From NCBI GenBank assembly GCA_002315555.1, contig DCHF01000001.1:148834-193965 (forward strand): a DNA stretch of 45,132 bases. The letters are read 5' to 3'. The first letter of the stretch is position 1, and each line of letters starts with the position of its first letter. The notes below the pieces were generated by a model, which saw only the letters and a program-made list of their open reading frames with translations, made no database searches and was not told where the DNA came from. Shown in pieces: positions 15,926-25,177 of the stretch. The stretch is from Lachnospiraceae bacterium UBA1759. GTDB lineage: Bacteria; Bacillota; Clostridia; Lachnospirales; Lachnospiraceae. The position numbers and the translations under genes are program-made.

Positions 15926-17050
15926 ATGAATTATATTTTTGATTTCGGTAACGTGCTGGTCCGTTTTGATCCGTATCTCATCATGGCGCATTTCGCACCG
16001 GAAGGCTGCGACGACGCGCGCATGCGAAGAGCGGCGGATGTGATCTTTGACCGGAAATACTGGGATGCCCTGGACCGCGGAACCGTGACCGAGGAGGAGA
16101 TCCTCCCGGAGATCAAAAGCCGCATTCCGGCGGAATTCCACGAGACCGCATGGACGGTCCTCACGCATTGGTACGAGGTCCTGCCGGAGCTTCCCGGCAT
16201 GCGGGACTATGTACGGAAACTGAAGGAGGAGGGCCATAAGCTGTACCTTCTGTCCAATATTTCCGTCCGGTTTGAAGAGCATTACCGCGAGGTTCCGGAA
16301 CTGAAATCCCTTCTCGGAATGTTTGACGGCATTGTCTGTACCGGAAAACTCCACATGGTGAAGCCCTCACCGGAAATCTTCGCGTATATCATCGAAAAAT
16401 ATGGTTTAAAGCGGTCTGAGTGCCGTTTTACCGACGACAATGCGGACAATGTCAACGCCGCTGAAAAGGCCGGAATTCGCAGCGATCTGTTCACCGGCTG
16501 TCCGATGCTGAAACCCCGTGAGGCGTGGGATGTCTACGACATCGACCGTATTCCGACGGGCCGCCTCATGTACCGCGCCGAACCGAGTGCCGAAGGCGAC
16601 CTTCACGTGGTCGTCCATCTGGGCCTCTTTGACCGTGAAGGGCGAATGCTGATCCAGCGCCGCCAGCTGAACAAGTCCGGTTTCCCGGGCCTCTGGGACG
16701 TAACACTCGGCGGAAGTACCACGGCGGGAGAGACCAGTCAGGAGAGCGTACGGCGCGAGCTCTTTGAGGAACTCGGCCTGGATATCGATTTCACCGGCGT
16801 CCGCCCGTACTTCACGATGAACTTCCCCCGCGGTTTTGACGATTACTACCTGATGGACGCGCCGGAGGGTCTGGACCCGAAGTCGCTGCGTCTGCAGGAA
16901 GCCGAAGTCATGGACGTCCGTTTTGAGACAGAAGAGAAGATCCTCTCCATGATTGATGACGGCACCTTTGTTCCCTATCACAAAAGTGTGATCATGATGA
17001 TGTTTGAAAACCGCGTGCGCTTCGGTGCGCATACCGAAAAACCGATATGA
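15926..17050 (+). CDS. HAD phosphatase-Nudix hydrolase fusion
   Basis: A 374-aa two-domain enzyme. Residues 1-195 are a HAD hydrolase of the YihX type: FDFGNVLV with nucleophile D6, LYLLSNIS (motif II), MVKPSPEIF (motif III Lys) and CRFTDDNADNVNAAEKAG (motif IV). About residues 215-360 are a Nudix domain resembling isopentenyl-diphosphate-isomerase-like Nudix proteins. Its Nudix box starts at GSTTAGE and continues to RRELFEELGL near residue 285. The start is the ATG 4 nt after the previous stop; the gene stop overlaps the next ATG. It may hydrolyse a nucleoside or sugar diphosphate in two steps; the substrate is unknown. Confidence 0.88.
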   Translation: MNYIFDFGNVLVRFDPYLIMAHFAPEGCDDARMRRAADVIFDRKYWDALDRGTVTEEEILPEIKSRIPAEFHETAWTVLTHWYEVLPELPGMRDYVRKLKEEGHKLYLLSNISVRFEEHYREVPELKSLLGMFDGIVCTGKLHMVKPSPEIFAYIIEKYGLKRSECRFTDDNADNVNAAEKAGIRSDLFTGCPMLKPREAWDVYDIDRIPTGRLMYRAEPSAEGDLHVVVHLGLFDREGRMLIQRRQLNKSGFPGLWDVTLGGSTTAGETSQESVRRELFEELGLDIDFTGVRPYFTMNFPRGFDDYYLMDAPEGLDPKSLRLQEAEVMDVRFETEEKILSMIDDGTFVPYHKSVIMMMFENRVRFGAHTEKPI

Positions 17051-17883
17051 TGAATCTGATCGAGATCGAGGACTTTGCGTCTCCGGAGCTTTCCGTTTAC
17101 GCATCGCTTTCCGAGACCCAGTTAAAAACTCTATACGAGCCGGCAGATGGACTTTTTATTGCGGAGAGTCCCAAGGTCATCGACCGGGCGATCCGTTCCG
17201 GCTGCCGTCCGGTATCGTTTCTTTCGGACAGTTCGAATCTGAGCGGGGAAGCGCGTGTGCTTCTTGAAAACGCGGGCGATGTCCCCGTCTTCACCGCTCC
17301 GGATGCCGTCCTTTCGACGCTCACCGGCTTCCATTTGACCCGCGGTCTTTTGTGTGCCATGAAGCGTCCGCCGATGCCCCCGGCGTCGGACCTGATCCAG
17401 GGCGCCCACCGCGTGGCCGTCCTTGAAAACGTTGTTAATCCCACGAATGTGGGTGCCATTTTCCGCTCGGCAGCGGCCCTCGGCATGGACGCCGTTCTTC
17501 TGACCCCGTCCTGCAGCGACCCGCTTTACCGCCGCGCCGCCCGCGTCAGCATGGGCACGGTCTTCCAGATCCCCTGGACATTTCTTCCGCCTTGCGGGGG
17601 AAGGAAGGACCGCACGGACATGACGCTCTTAAAAGACGCCGGATTCCGATCGGCAGCCATGGCGCTTCGCACGGATTCCTGTGCCGTGGACGATCCCCGT
17701 CTTACCGCGGAGGACCGGCTTGCGGTCATCCTCGGCAATGAGGGCGACGGCCTCTCTGAAGAGACCCTGGACGCCTGCGATTACACCGTCTGCATCCCGA
17801 TGACGCACGGGGTGGATTCCTTAAACGTGGCAGCCGCCAGTGCCGTCGTATTTTACAGCCTTTCCAAACGGAACGGGAGGTGA
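17047..17883 (+). CDS. SpoU/TrmH-family RNA 2'-O-methyltransferase
   Basis: A 278-aa SPOUT methyltransferase of the RlmB/TrmH type, which methylates a ribose in rRNA or tRNA using S-adenosylmethionine. The three SpoU motifs are visible: NPTNVGAIFRSAAALGM, LGNEGDGLS and IPMTHGVDSLNVAAASAVVFY (partial). The N-terminal part resembles the L30e-like substrate-binding domain. It starts in ATGATG overlapping the HAD-Nudix stop. The target nucleotide is not predictable. Confidence 0.9.
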   Translation: MMNLIEIEDFASPELSVYASLSETQLKTLYEPADGLFIAESPKVIDRAIRSGCRPVSFLSDSSNLSGEARVLLENAGDVPVFTAPDAVLSTLTGFHLTRGLLCAMKRPPMPPASDLIQGAHRVAVLENVVNPTNVGAIFRSAAALGMDAVLLTPSCSDPLYRRAARVSMGTVFQIPWTFLPPCGGRKDRTDMTLLKDAGFRSAAMALRTDSCAVDDPRLTAEDRLAVILGNEGDGLSEETLDACDYTVCIPMTHGVDSLNVAAASAVVFYSLSKRNGR

Positions 17884-17888
17884 TTTCT

Positions 17889-19040
17889 ATGAGAAGTGCT
17901 TACAACAGAACCGGACTTGCCGTCCTTGCCCTGTACGGGGCGATGGGCGTCGTGCAGAGCCTGACCGCCGTATTGTCCGCGGTCGTCTGCATCCTCCGGT
18001 ATTACATCGTCTATCCGATTGAATTCATGAACGCGGCCGCGGACCTGAAGGACGCGATGAACAGCGTCTATTTTGATTACAGAAGCATCCTGACGAGCCC
18101 GCTCGTACAGGACACCGATCTTGTGATCTGGGTGTTCTCCGGAATGATGCTCGGTTCGCTCCTCGGCATGCTCACCGGTATTCTGTTCATGCGGAAGATC
18201 ACCGGACGGACGCGGATCACGCCGGTGGAAAGGATCAAGCTGACCTTCGGGCAGTTCCTTGCAGCGGCGGTCATGGCCTACGGACTGTGGGGCGTGGGTG
18301 CGGCCATCGGCAACATTACGGTATTCTTCGGTGTATCCGCGGATAACAGTTCGATCCTCGATTATGTCGGAAAAGGCATCTATGCATATTACGCGTACGC
18401 GGTGCTCGGCGCGCCGATCGTGGAAGAGCTCGCATTCCGGAAAACGCTGATCGATGCGAACGGCCACTTCGGTTCCGTCGTTTCCGCCTTTGTTACGGCG
18501 CTTCTTTTCGGCCTGATCCACGGAAACAGCAACCAGTTTCTTCTGGCGTTCAACATCGGTCTGTTGTTTGCATGTATCTACCGTTACACCGGGAAGATCA
18601 TTTACACGATCCTCTTGCACGGCATGATCAATCTGACGGCAACGATCCCGGACCTGTTTGCAATCTTCGGCATCGATGTCTGGTATTACTGGAATTTTGC
18701 GGTGCTCGCACTGGTCGGCATCGGTCTGATCGTCGTGTTCGCGATGAAGAATTCCCCGATGCTCCGTCTGGAACGGCCGGAGATCCCGAATGCAAACCGG
18801 GCTGCCTTTTTGAATCCGGGTATGCTGATCGTGTGCATTGCCGGATTACTTCAGATGCTCGGTACGGATCTGATGAACCTGTATTCGAACTGGGGGGCTG
18901 CAAAGGATCTGCGCGTTCTGATTTCCCTGATCCCGGTCGTGATCTCACTGGCAACGGTCATCACCGTCATGTGTACGGTCGGACGCCATCAGAAATATAC
19001 GGACCATGAAGAGACGGAGATCCTTCAGGTCCTGGTATGA
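17889..19040 (+). CDS. CPBP-family intramembrane metalloprotease
   Basis: A 383-aa polytopic membrane protein starting at ATG 17889, 8 nt after GGGAGG (an in-frame GTG at 17880 overlaps that site). The Rce1/Abi active-site motifs are present: APIVEELAFRK with the EExxxR glutamates near residue 180, FGLIHGN with a histidine near 210, and a third His in LLHGMIN. About eight hydrophobic segments are visible. CPBP proteins cleave prenylated or other membrane substrates or protect against bacteriocins; here the role is unknown. Last gene of the 13360 operon. Confidence 0.9.
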   Translation: MRSAYNRTGLAVLALYGAMGVVQSLTAVLSAVVCILRYYIVYPIEFMNAAADLKDAMNSVYFDYRSILTSPLVQDTDLVIWVFSGMMLGSLLGMLTGILFMRKITGRTRITPVERIKLTFGQFLAAAVMAYGLWGVGAAIGNITVFFGVSADNSSILDYVGKGIYAYYAYAVLGAPIVEELAFRKTLIDANGHFGSVVSAFVTALLFGLIHGNSNQFLLAFNIGLLFACIYRYTGKIIYTILLHGMINLTATIPDLFAIFGIDVWYYWNFAVLALVGIGLIVVFAMKNSPMLRLERPEIPNANRAAFLNPGMLIVCIAGLLQMLGTDLMNLYSNWGAAKDLRVLISLIPVVISLATVITVMCTVGRHQKYTDHEETEILQVLV

Positions 19041-19089
19041 TGTTATCAAAATGATCCAGAATAATGTGATTTTCTGAAAGGACAGAATT

Positions 19090-20613
19090 ATGAAAAAACA
19101 GGCAATTCTCATAATGACGGATACCCAGCGCTGGGATATGGTGGGCTGCTACGGAAACCCGGCCATCCACACACCCTGCCTTGATGCATTTTCCGGGCGC
19201 TCTTTGCGTTTTGAAAACGCGTACACCTGTCAGCCGGTCTGCGGACCCGCGCGTTCCGCGCTGTTTACGGGGCTGTACCCGCATTCCAACGGCAGCTGGA
19301 CCAACAGCATGGCGCTTTCCGCCAATGTCCACACGGTCGGCCAGCGCCTGACCCCGAAGAACGTGCACTGCGCGTACATCGGCAAGTGGCATCTGGACGG
19401 CGGCGACTACTTTGGCCTGGGTACCTGCCCGGACGGCTACGACCCGGAATACTGGTACGACATGAAGTGCTATCTGGACGAGCTGACGCCGGAAGAACGT
19501 TATTTCAGTCGTCAGCCGCAGAGCTCGGACATCCCGGGCGGCATTACGCGTGAGTTCACCTATGCATCACGCGTGACGAAGAGGGCCATCGATTTCATTG
19601 AAAAGCATAAGGACGAGGATTATTTCCTGGTCGTTTCCTATGATGAGCCGCACGGACCGTTCCTGTGTCCGCCGCCGTACAATACGATGTTTGAAGGTTA
19701 TGAGTTCCCGCGCTATGAAAGTCTGGACGATACGCTGGAGAATAAGCCCTCCTCGCAGAAGGCCTGGGCCGGTCCCGCGTTAAACGAGGCGCCGCCGGAG
19801 ACCATCAGCGGCGATGAGGTCCGCCGTTATCTGGGCTGTAATGCATTTGTGGACAGTGAGATCGGCCGGGTGCTGGACGCAGCAAAGAAGGATGCGGACG
19901 ATGCCCTTGTCATCTACACCTCCGATCACGGCGATGCCATGTCGGCACACCGTCTGTGCGGAAAGGGGCCGTGTCTTTACGACGAAGTGACCCACATTCC
20001 GATGTTCATCCGCTGGCCGGGTGTCACGGAGGACGGTGCGGTCTTCAAGGCTCCGGTAAGCCACATCGACATCACCCCGACTGTCATGGACTTCTTTGGC
20101 CTGGAGCCGGGAATGTGGATGGACGGCGTGACGTTACAGCCTGTGTTAAAAGGCGAAAAAGAGGCACATCCGGCCTTTATGGAATTCAGCCGTTATGAAA
20201 TCGACCACGATGGTTTTGGAGGTTTCCAGCCCCTTCGCGGTGTCTACGACGGCCGTTACAAGATGACGATCAACTTGATGTGTGAGGATGAGCTTTACGA
20301 CATGCTGGAGGACCCGCATGAAATGAAGAATCTGATCCGGGATCCGATGTATCGCGAGGTCCGGAATCGTCTTCATGACGAGATCCTGAACTGGATGAAC
20401 GAGACCCGTGACCCGTTCCGCGGTTACTGGTGGGAGAGAAGAAGCTGGCGCGAGGACGCACGTCCGGCCACCTGGGATTATACCGGTATGACCCGTCAGC
20501 GCGAGAATGAGGAGTTTGAGAGCCGTCAGTTGGACTACACGACCGGCCTTGAAATGGAACAGGCGGTCCGCGCAAAGGACGCCAATACGGTACTGACAAA
20601 GAAAAAAGACTGA
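19090..20613 (+). CDS. Cys-type sulfatase, cytoplasmic
   Basis: A 507-aa type I sulfatase that would cleave a sulfate ester. The formylglycine motif is C51-G-P-A-R within TCQPVCGPARSALFTG, the Cys type that anaerobes mature with a radical-SAM sulfatase-maturing enzyme. Calcium ligands: D11 (MTDTQRWD) and IYTSDHGD near residue 277. No signal peptide is seen, so the substrate is an imported sulfated sugar or small ester. It is followed after 51 nt by the GH43 gene and is likely cotranscribed. The maturase is not in this window. Confidence 0.9.
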   Translation: MKKQAILIMTDTQRWDMVGCYGNPAIHTPCLDAFSGRSLRFENAYTCQPVCGPARSALFTGLYPHSNGSWTNSMALSANVHTVGQRLTPKNVHCAYIGKWHLDGGDYFGLGTCPDGYDPEYWYDMKCYLDELTPEERYFSRQPQSSDIPGGITREFTYASRVTKRAIDFIEKHKDEDYFLVVSYDEPHGPFLCPPPYNTMFEGYEFPRYESLDDTLENKPSSQKAWAGPALNEAPPETISGDEVRRYLGCNAFVDSEIGRVLDAAKKDADDALVIYTSDHGDAMSAHRLCGKGPCLYDEVTHIPMFIRWPGVTEDGAVFKAPVSHIDITPTVMDFFGLEPGMWMDGVTLQPVLKGEKEAHPAFMEFSRYEIDHDGFGGFQPLRGVYDGRYKMTINLMCEDELYDMLEDPHEMKNLIRDPMYREVRNRLHDEILNWMNETRDPFRGYWWERRSWREDARPATWDYTGMTRQRENEEFESRQLDYTTGLEMEQAVRAKDANTVLTKKKD

Positions 20614-20664
20614 TCCGTTTAAAGCGGGCAGTCCTCATCAACAAGAATACAGTAAGGAGACCAT

Positions 20665-22311
20665 ATGATCCAGAATCCCATCATCCCGGGCTTTAACCCG
20701 GACCCCTGCATCTGCCGTAAGGGCGATGCGTACTACCTGGCAACTTCTACGTTTGAGTGGTTCCCGGGCATTCCGATCTATCGTTCCTTTGATTTAAAGA
20801 ACTGGGAACTGTACACGCATGTTTTAACGGACGATGTACAGCTGAACCTTCTGAACCTGCCGTCTGCAAAGGGCATCTGGGCGCCGTGTCTCACGTACTG
20901 TGAGGCGGAGGACCGCTTCTATGTCATTTACGGCGTCATGAACAGTATGAATGCCCGCTATTTCGATGTGGACAATTATCTGATCACGGCGGAGAACATC
21001 GAGGGTCCGTGGAGCGAGCCGGTCTATCTGCATTCCGCAGGCTTTGATGCATCCATCCTTCACGATGATGACGGAAGAAAGTACATCGTATCACTGGAGT
21101 GGGAGACCCGTAAGGGCTATGAAGAGCCGGGCGTTATCTGCTGCATCGAGTATTCGCCGGAAGAGAAGAAGGTCATCGGTTATCCCAAGCGCATCTGGCG
21201 CGGCGGTACGGATCGCGGCTGCATCGAAGCGCCGCATCTGACCAAGAAGAACGGCAAGTACTACATCATGTGTGCCGAAGGCGGTACCGGTTATAATCAT
21301 TGCGTGACGATGGGCCGCGCGGACAATGTCTGGGGTCCGTACATCGGCGACCCGGAGAACCCGATCATCACCGCAGTCCCCACGCCGTCGTACGAGCGTG
21401 ACGACCCGGACCATCTGAAGCCCCGGTATTTCAATCCGGAGAACCTTTTACAGAAGGCCGGCCACGGAAGCTATGTGGATCTGCCGACCGGCGAGTCCTA
21501 CCTCGTGCATCTGTGCTCCCGTCCCTTTGTACCGGAGCTTCGCTGCACGCTGGGCCGCGAGACCGCGATTCAGAAGATGGAATGGACGGAGGACGGCTGG
21601 CTTCGGAAGAAGGGCGGCGGCCGCCTGGCCGACGCGTTCTGCGAGGAGAGCCTGCTCCCCGAGCATCCGCTTCCGGTCCTTCCCGCACGCGATGACTTCG
21701 ATTCCACGGAGCTTCGCAAGACCTACGTGTCTCCGCGTATTATGCCGGACCGTTTCGTGGACCTCGAGTCCCGGCCCGGTTACATCCGTCTCCGCGGTCA
21801 GGAATCGCATGCGTCCATGCACAAGGTAAGCCTGCTCGCACATCGTCTGACGTCCGTTTACACGGAGGTCACAACCGAGATGGAGTATGTGCCGGATGTA
21901 TACCAGCATAACGCCGGTCTCATCCTGTATTATGACAACATGAATTCCGTCTATCTCCGCAAGTATCCGTCGGAAACACTCGGACAGAGTGCCATCGGCA
22001 TCATTCAGCTGGAGAACGGTGAAAAGACCGAGATGCTGGACACCCGTACACCGGTAAACGACGGCCCGATCTGGTTCCGCCTGAACATCGAAGGCCGCGT
22101 TTCCCGCTTCTCCTACAGTATGGATGGCGAGAATTACATTGCGATCGGTCCGGAATTCGACACCACGAAGTATTCCGACGAATACTGCAAGTACGGTGAA
22201 TTCACCGGTGCGATGGTCGGTATCATCTGTGTGGACAGCGTCAAGCACGAGAAGTACGCGGACTTTGACTTCTTTGAGTATAAGGCGGATGAGAAGCGGA
22301 ATGTGGAGTGA
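20665..22311 (+). CDS. GH43 beta-xylosidase/alpha-arabinofuranosidase
   Basis: A 548-aa cytoplasmic GH43 enzyme that releases xylose or arabinose from short xylo-oligosaccharides. The five-bladed propeller spans about residues 1-310, with the base D13 (GFNPDPCI), the pKa-modulating Asp near 128 (GFDASILHDDDG) and the acid Glu near 188 (RGCIEAPHLTKKNG). Residues about 335-540 form the C-terminal beta-sandwich typical of intracellular beta-xylosidases of this family. No signal peptide. AAGGAG lies before the ATG. The length fits XynB-like enzymes. Confidence 0.93.
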   Translation: MIQNPIIPGFNPDPCICRKGDAYYLATSTFEWFPGIPIYRSFDLKNWELYTHVLTDDVQLNLLNLPSAKGIWAPCLTYCEAEDRFYVIYGVMNSMNARYFDVDNYLITAENIEGPWSEPVYLHSAGFDASILHDDDGRKYIVSLEWETRKGYEEPGVICCIEYSPEEKKVIGYPKRIWRGGTDRGCIEAPHLTKKNGKYYIMCAEGGTGYNHCVTMGRADNVWGPYIGDPENPIITAVPTPSYERDDPDHLKPRYFNPENLLQKAGHGSYVDLPTGESYLVHLCSRPFVPELRCTLGRETAIQKMEWTEDGWLRKKGGGRLADAFCEESLLPEHPLPVLPARDDFDSTELRKTYVSPRIMPDRFVDLESRPGYIRLRGQESHASMHKVSLLAHRLTSVYTEVTTEMEYVPDVYQHNAGLILYYDNMNSVYLRKYPSETLGQSAIGIIQLENGEKTEMLDTRTPVNDGPIWFRLNIEGRVSRFSYSMDGENYIAIGPEFDTTKYSDEYCKYGEFTGAMVGIICVDSVKHEKYADFDFFEYKADEKRNVE

Positions 22312-22330
22312 GAGAAAGAGGTGAGCCCGT

Positions 22331-22624
22331 ATGAACAGTTTTGGGAATGACGGGACACAAACGGTTCGGAAGCATCTGGTTCTGCACGGCGATGTCCAGG
22401 GCGTGGGTCTTCGCTACCGGGCTTATTACGCGGCGCAGCGCGCGCGGGTGACCGGTTATGTCCGGAACCTGTATGACGGCACCGTGGAAATGGAGGCGGA
22501 GGGAAGAGCCGCGGACATCGATGAAATGCTCCGTATGATCCGTGAGGGCCGCTTTGTGGACATCACGGATATCGAGGTGAAACCGATCCCGACGGAAGGA
22601 AGCCGGAGTTTTGAGATCCGGTAA
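22331..22624 (+). CDS. acyP: Acylphosphatase
   Basis: A 97-aa enzyme that hydrolyses acyl phosphates such as acetyl phosphate. The catalytic Arg is in HGDVQGVGLRYR and the catalytic Asn in GYVRNLYDGTVEMEAEG, both intact. The N-terminus is a few residues longer than usual (MNSFGNDGTQTVRKH). AAAGAGGTGAG precedes the ATG. Last gene before a strong terminator. Confidence 0.94.
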   Translation: MNSFGNDGTQTVRKHLVLHGDVQGVGLRYRAYYAAQRARVTGYVRNLYDGTVEMEAEGRAADIDEMLRMIREGRFVDITDIEVKPIPTEGSRSFEIR

Positions 22625-22682
22625 TGAATTTGAGGAAGGTTCGTTTTAGCCCTTTGGACAGGGCAGGAAATGCAATAATTAA

Positions 22683-22722
22683 AAGCCCCGGAAGCTTCTT
22701 GAAAGCTTCCGGGGCTTTTTTT
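22683..22722. terminator. Strong bidirectional terminator
   Basis: A 15-bp perfect stem, AAGCCCCGGAAGCTT (22683-22697) with its complement at 22703-22717, a 5-nt loop, T-tract on the right and A-tract on the left. It separates the convergent acyP and GGDEF/HD-GYP genes and can work on both strands. Confidence 0.93.
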
Positions 22723-22789
22723 GGCGCTTTACTATATCACGGCAGTTATTCTATTCCACCGCATCCCAACACACTTCACCCGATCCTCA

Positions 22790-25177
22790 TCACTGCATAT
22801 ACTCCGGCATTGCGTTTTCCGCCTGCTCGTTTTCTTTATCGATGAGACGTTTGGGATGCATCAGGATGATCTTTTCGATCTCTTCCCAGTGCTCCAGGGT
22901 GATCTTCGCGATGACCGGATCGTACATCGTGCCGGTGCAGCGCTCGATCTCGGCTTTGCAGTGGTCAATGGAGAACGGCTCACGATAGCAGCGGCGGGAG
23001 GTCATGGCATCGATGCTGTCCGCGATTGCAATGATGCGGGAGGTCATCGGAATCTGATCGCCGGAGAGGCCGTCGGGATAACCGGTTCCGTTGTAGCGTT
23101 CGTGGTGATGGAGAATCGTCTGAGCGACCTCGGTCATGCTGGGGGCTCTCGAAACGACCTCCGCGCCGATAACCGGATGCTCCTTCATCGTTGCGAATTC
23201 CTCATCGGTCAGGCGGCCGGGTTTGAACAGTACACGGTCCGGAATACCGATCTTACCGATGTCGTGCAGATGCGCGGCCAGAGCCAGATGCTCCCTGGTG
23301 GACGGGGAGACGCCCATGGCATCGGCGATGCAGAGCGAGAGCTCACGCACACGGTCGGAATGGGAAGCGGTATATACATCGCGGGCTTCAACGGTGGAGA
23401 TGATACAGTCGATGATGCTCCGAAAATCCTTTTCATGATTGCGCACCATGGAATTCGGATTGTTTTTCTTGTTCATATACATCCGGAGATCGGCTTCCTG
23501 TTTCCAGTCACTGATGGAGATCTGTTTGCCGTCGCGGCGCAGAAGGTGACTGTAACCGTGGGCGATCGACAGCTTCCACATGCTGCTTTCGTTGCACTTC
23601 CGGATCAGTTCCTCCAGATCCGATTCACAGGCGGAAACGGACTTGGTCATATCGGTGATGACGGCGGTGAACTCATCGCCGCCGATGCGGTAGCAGTCAC
23701 CGGCATCGCCGAAGGCCTGCTCGATGCGTTTTGCTGCGGCAACGATCAGGTCATCGCCCGCGGCGTGGCCAAAGGTATCATTGGTCATCTTAAGACCGTT
23801 GACATCCATCATCACAAGGATCGCATCCGCATCTGCCGGAAGCTCCTTTTCAAGCTTTTCCAGCCGGTTCTCAAATGCGCGGCGGTTCTGAAGACCCGTC
23901 AGCGAGTCATAATAGGAGAAATGCTCGTACATCTGCATCTCCGTAAGCTCGCTTCGGCGTTCGTTGGAGATCCGGACAAAACGGGACATGACCGCAAACA
24001 ACAAAAAGATCAGGAAGACCAGAATGCCGCCCAGAAGCAGGTTGCGGTAGAAGAGCGGATGCCCCAGGAAATAGGTCAGGATACTGCCCATACCGGCGAC
24101 GATCGCGATCGCCGTACCGACGAAGGTCAGTGTATTTTCGTTATACTGTTCCTCATGCTCGATATCATGCAGGAAGTAGATGAACGTCAGGACCATGTCG
24201 ATAATGAAAAGGATAAAGGCAGAGTAAAAGGTGTGCTCCAGCCGCGCCACACCGAACAGGCAGAGAAGACTCATTATGACCAGGTTGGCCGCACCGATCA
24301 GCGCGAATACCGGGAAGACCGGATGCTTACGTTCCAGCGTGCGCCAGATGTAGGTGCAGACCGGAATGGACATGGCAAGTAACGACATATAGCAGAGGAC
24401 ACCGACGATCTCCTGCGAAATACGGGTGATCATCGGAAGATCGGAGTCACAGAATCCCCAGATAATGCTAAAGAGCAGGAACGCGAACAGCGAGTACAGC
24501 CGGCTGTCCATCATTTTCTTGACCGTGAAGAAAATGATCAGGAAAAGGACCAAAAGTCCGGTGACGCTTAACAGGACCAGAAGCGCCAGCGTCGGAAGCT
24601 CCTTCCGGAGGATCCGGTACACCAGGCATTCCTGAGAAGCATATTCCACGGACGGAAGCTCATAGGTGTTGTTCCTGGAGCCTTCGAAGGTCAGCGTCAG
24701 TGTCTCGGTCCCCTCCGGGATCCGGACGATCTGCTCGTTATAGAACATCAGATGCTTTTTCATGGCCGATGTATTGACACTGTACAGGACCTCATTCCCC
24801 GCGCGGACCGTTACTCCGTAGCGGTTGTTGCTGAACAGGATCGCGGGATGCGGGACGGAAGCGGGAAACTCGATCGTCACGGTCACGCTTTCACCGTCAT
24901 CGACCTGAACCGTGGTCGGCAGGAACTTTATTTCCGTTGTATCCCCCGATGTAACGTCAACACTGCCGGTAATGCTCATCGGCTCCGAAATACCGATCGT
25001 TTCCGCAAAAAGATCCCGTCGATATGTACCGGCGTTTACAGCGGCGAGAATCATAAACGTCAGGAACAGAACAAAGCCGGCTACGCCTAAAATAGCGAAT
25101 GCGAACTCGTCTTTAGCAAGAAATCGCTTGTTTTTCATGGAATCATGCTTTCTCCGCTTGTGCGGACTGTGGTTCAT
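22790..25177 (-). CDS. Membrane receptor with GGDEF and HD-GYP domains
   Basis: A 795-aa c-di-GMP turnover protein. An N-terminal membrane helix (about residues 25-47) is followed by an extracytoplasmic sensor part (to about 190), then seven or eight membrane helices in the 7TMR-DISM style (190-410). The GGDEF domain has the intact GGDEF motif at 499-503 and the HD-GYP domain has HDIGKIGIPD from residue 638, then HHERYNGTGYPDGLSG. Both sites look competent, so synthesis and hydrolysis are both possible. No RxxD inhibitory site was seen. The start at 25177 overlaps the ltaE stop (TAATG); a start at 25138 (MKNKRF) is possible. Confidence 0.92.
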   Translation of the reverse strand: MNHSPHKRRKHDSMKNKRFLAKDEFAFAILGVAGFVLFLTFMILAAVNAGTYRRDLFAETIGISEPMSITGSVDVTSGDTTEIKFLPTTVQVDDGESVTVTIEFPASVPHPAILFSNNRYGVTVRAGNEVLYSVNTSAMKKHLMFYNEQIVRIPEGTETLTLTFEGSRNNTYELPSVEYASQECLVYRILRKELPTLALLVLLSVTGLLVLFLIIFFTVKKMMDSRLYSLFAFLLFSIIWGFCDSDLPMITRISQEIVGVLCYMSLLAMSIPVCTYIWRTLERKHPVFPVFALIGAANLVIMSLLCLFGVARLEHTFYSAFILFIIDMVLTFIYFLHDIEHEEQYNENTLTFVGTAIAIVAGMGSILTYFLGHPLFYRNLLLGGILVFLIFLLFAVMSRFVRISNERRSELTEMQMYEHFSYYDSLTGLQNRRAFENRLEKLEKELPADADAILVMMDVNGLKMTNDTFGHAAGDDLIVAAAKRIEQAFGDAGDCYRIGGDEFTAVITDMTKSVSACESDLEELIRKCNESSMWKLSIAHGYSHLLRRDGKQISISDWKQEADLRMYMNKKNNPNSMVRNHEKDFRSIIDCIISTVEARDVYTASHSDRVRELSLCIADAMGVSPSTREHLALAAHLHDIGKIGIPDRVLFKPGRLTDEEFATMKEHPVIGAEVVSRAPSMTEVAQTILHHHERYNGTGYPDGLSGDQIPMTSRIIAIADSIDAMTSRRCYREPFSIDHCKAEIERCTGTMYDPVIAKITLEHWEEIEKIILMHPKRLIDKENEQAENAMPEYMQ

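Noticed and set aside
22721..24382. Long plus-strand open frame opposite the GGDEF/HD-GYP gene
   Set aside because: The minus strand has complete, ordered family motifs. The plus frame starts inside a terminator and is antisense.
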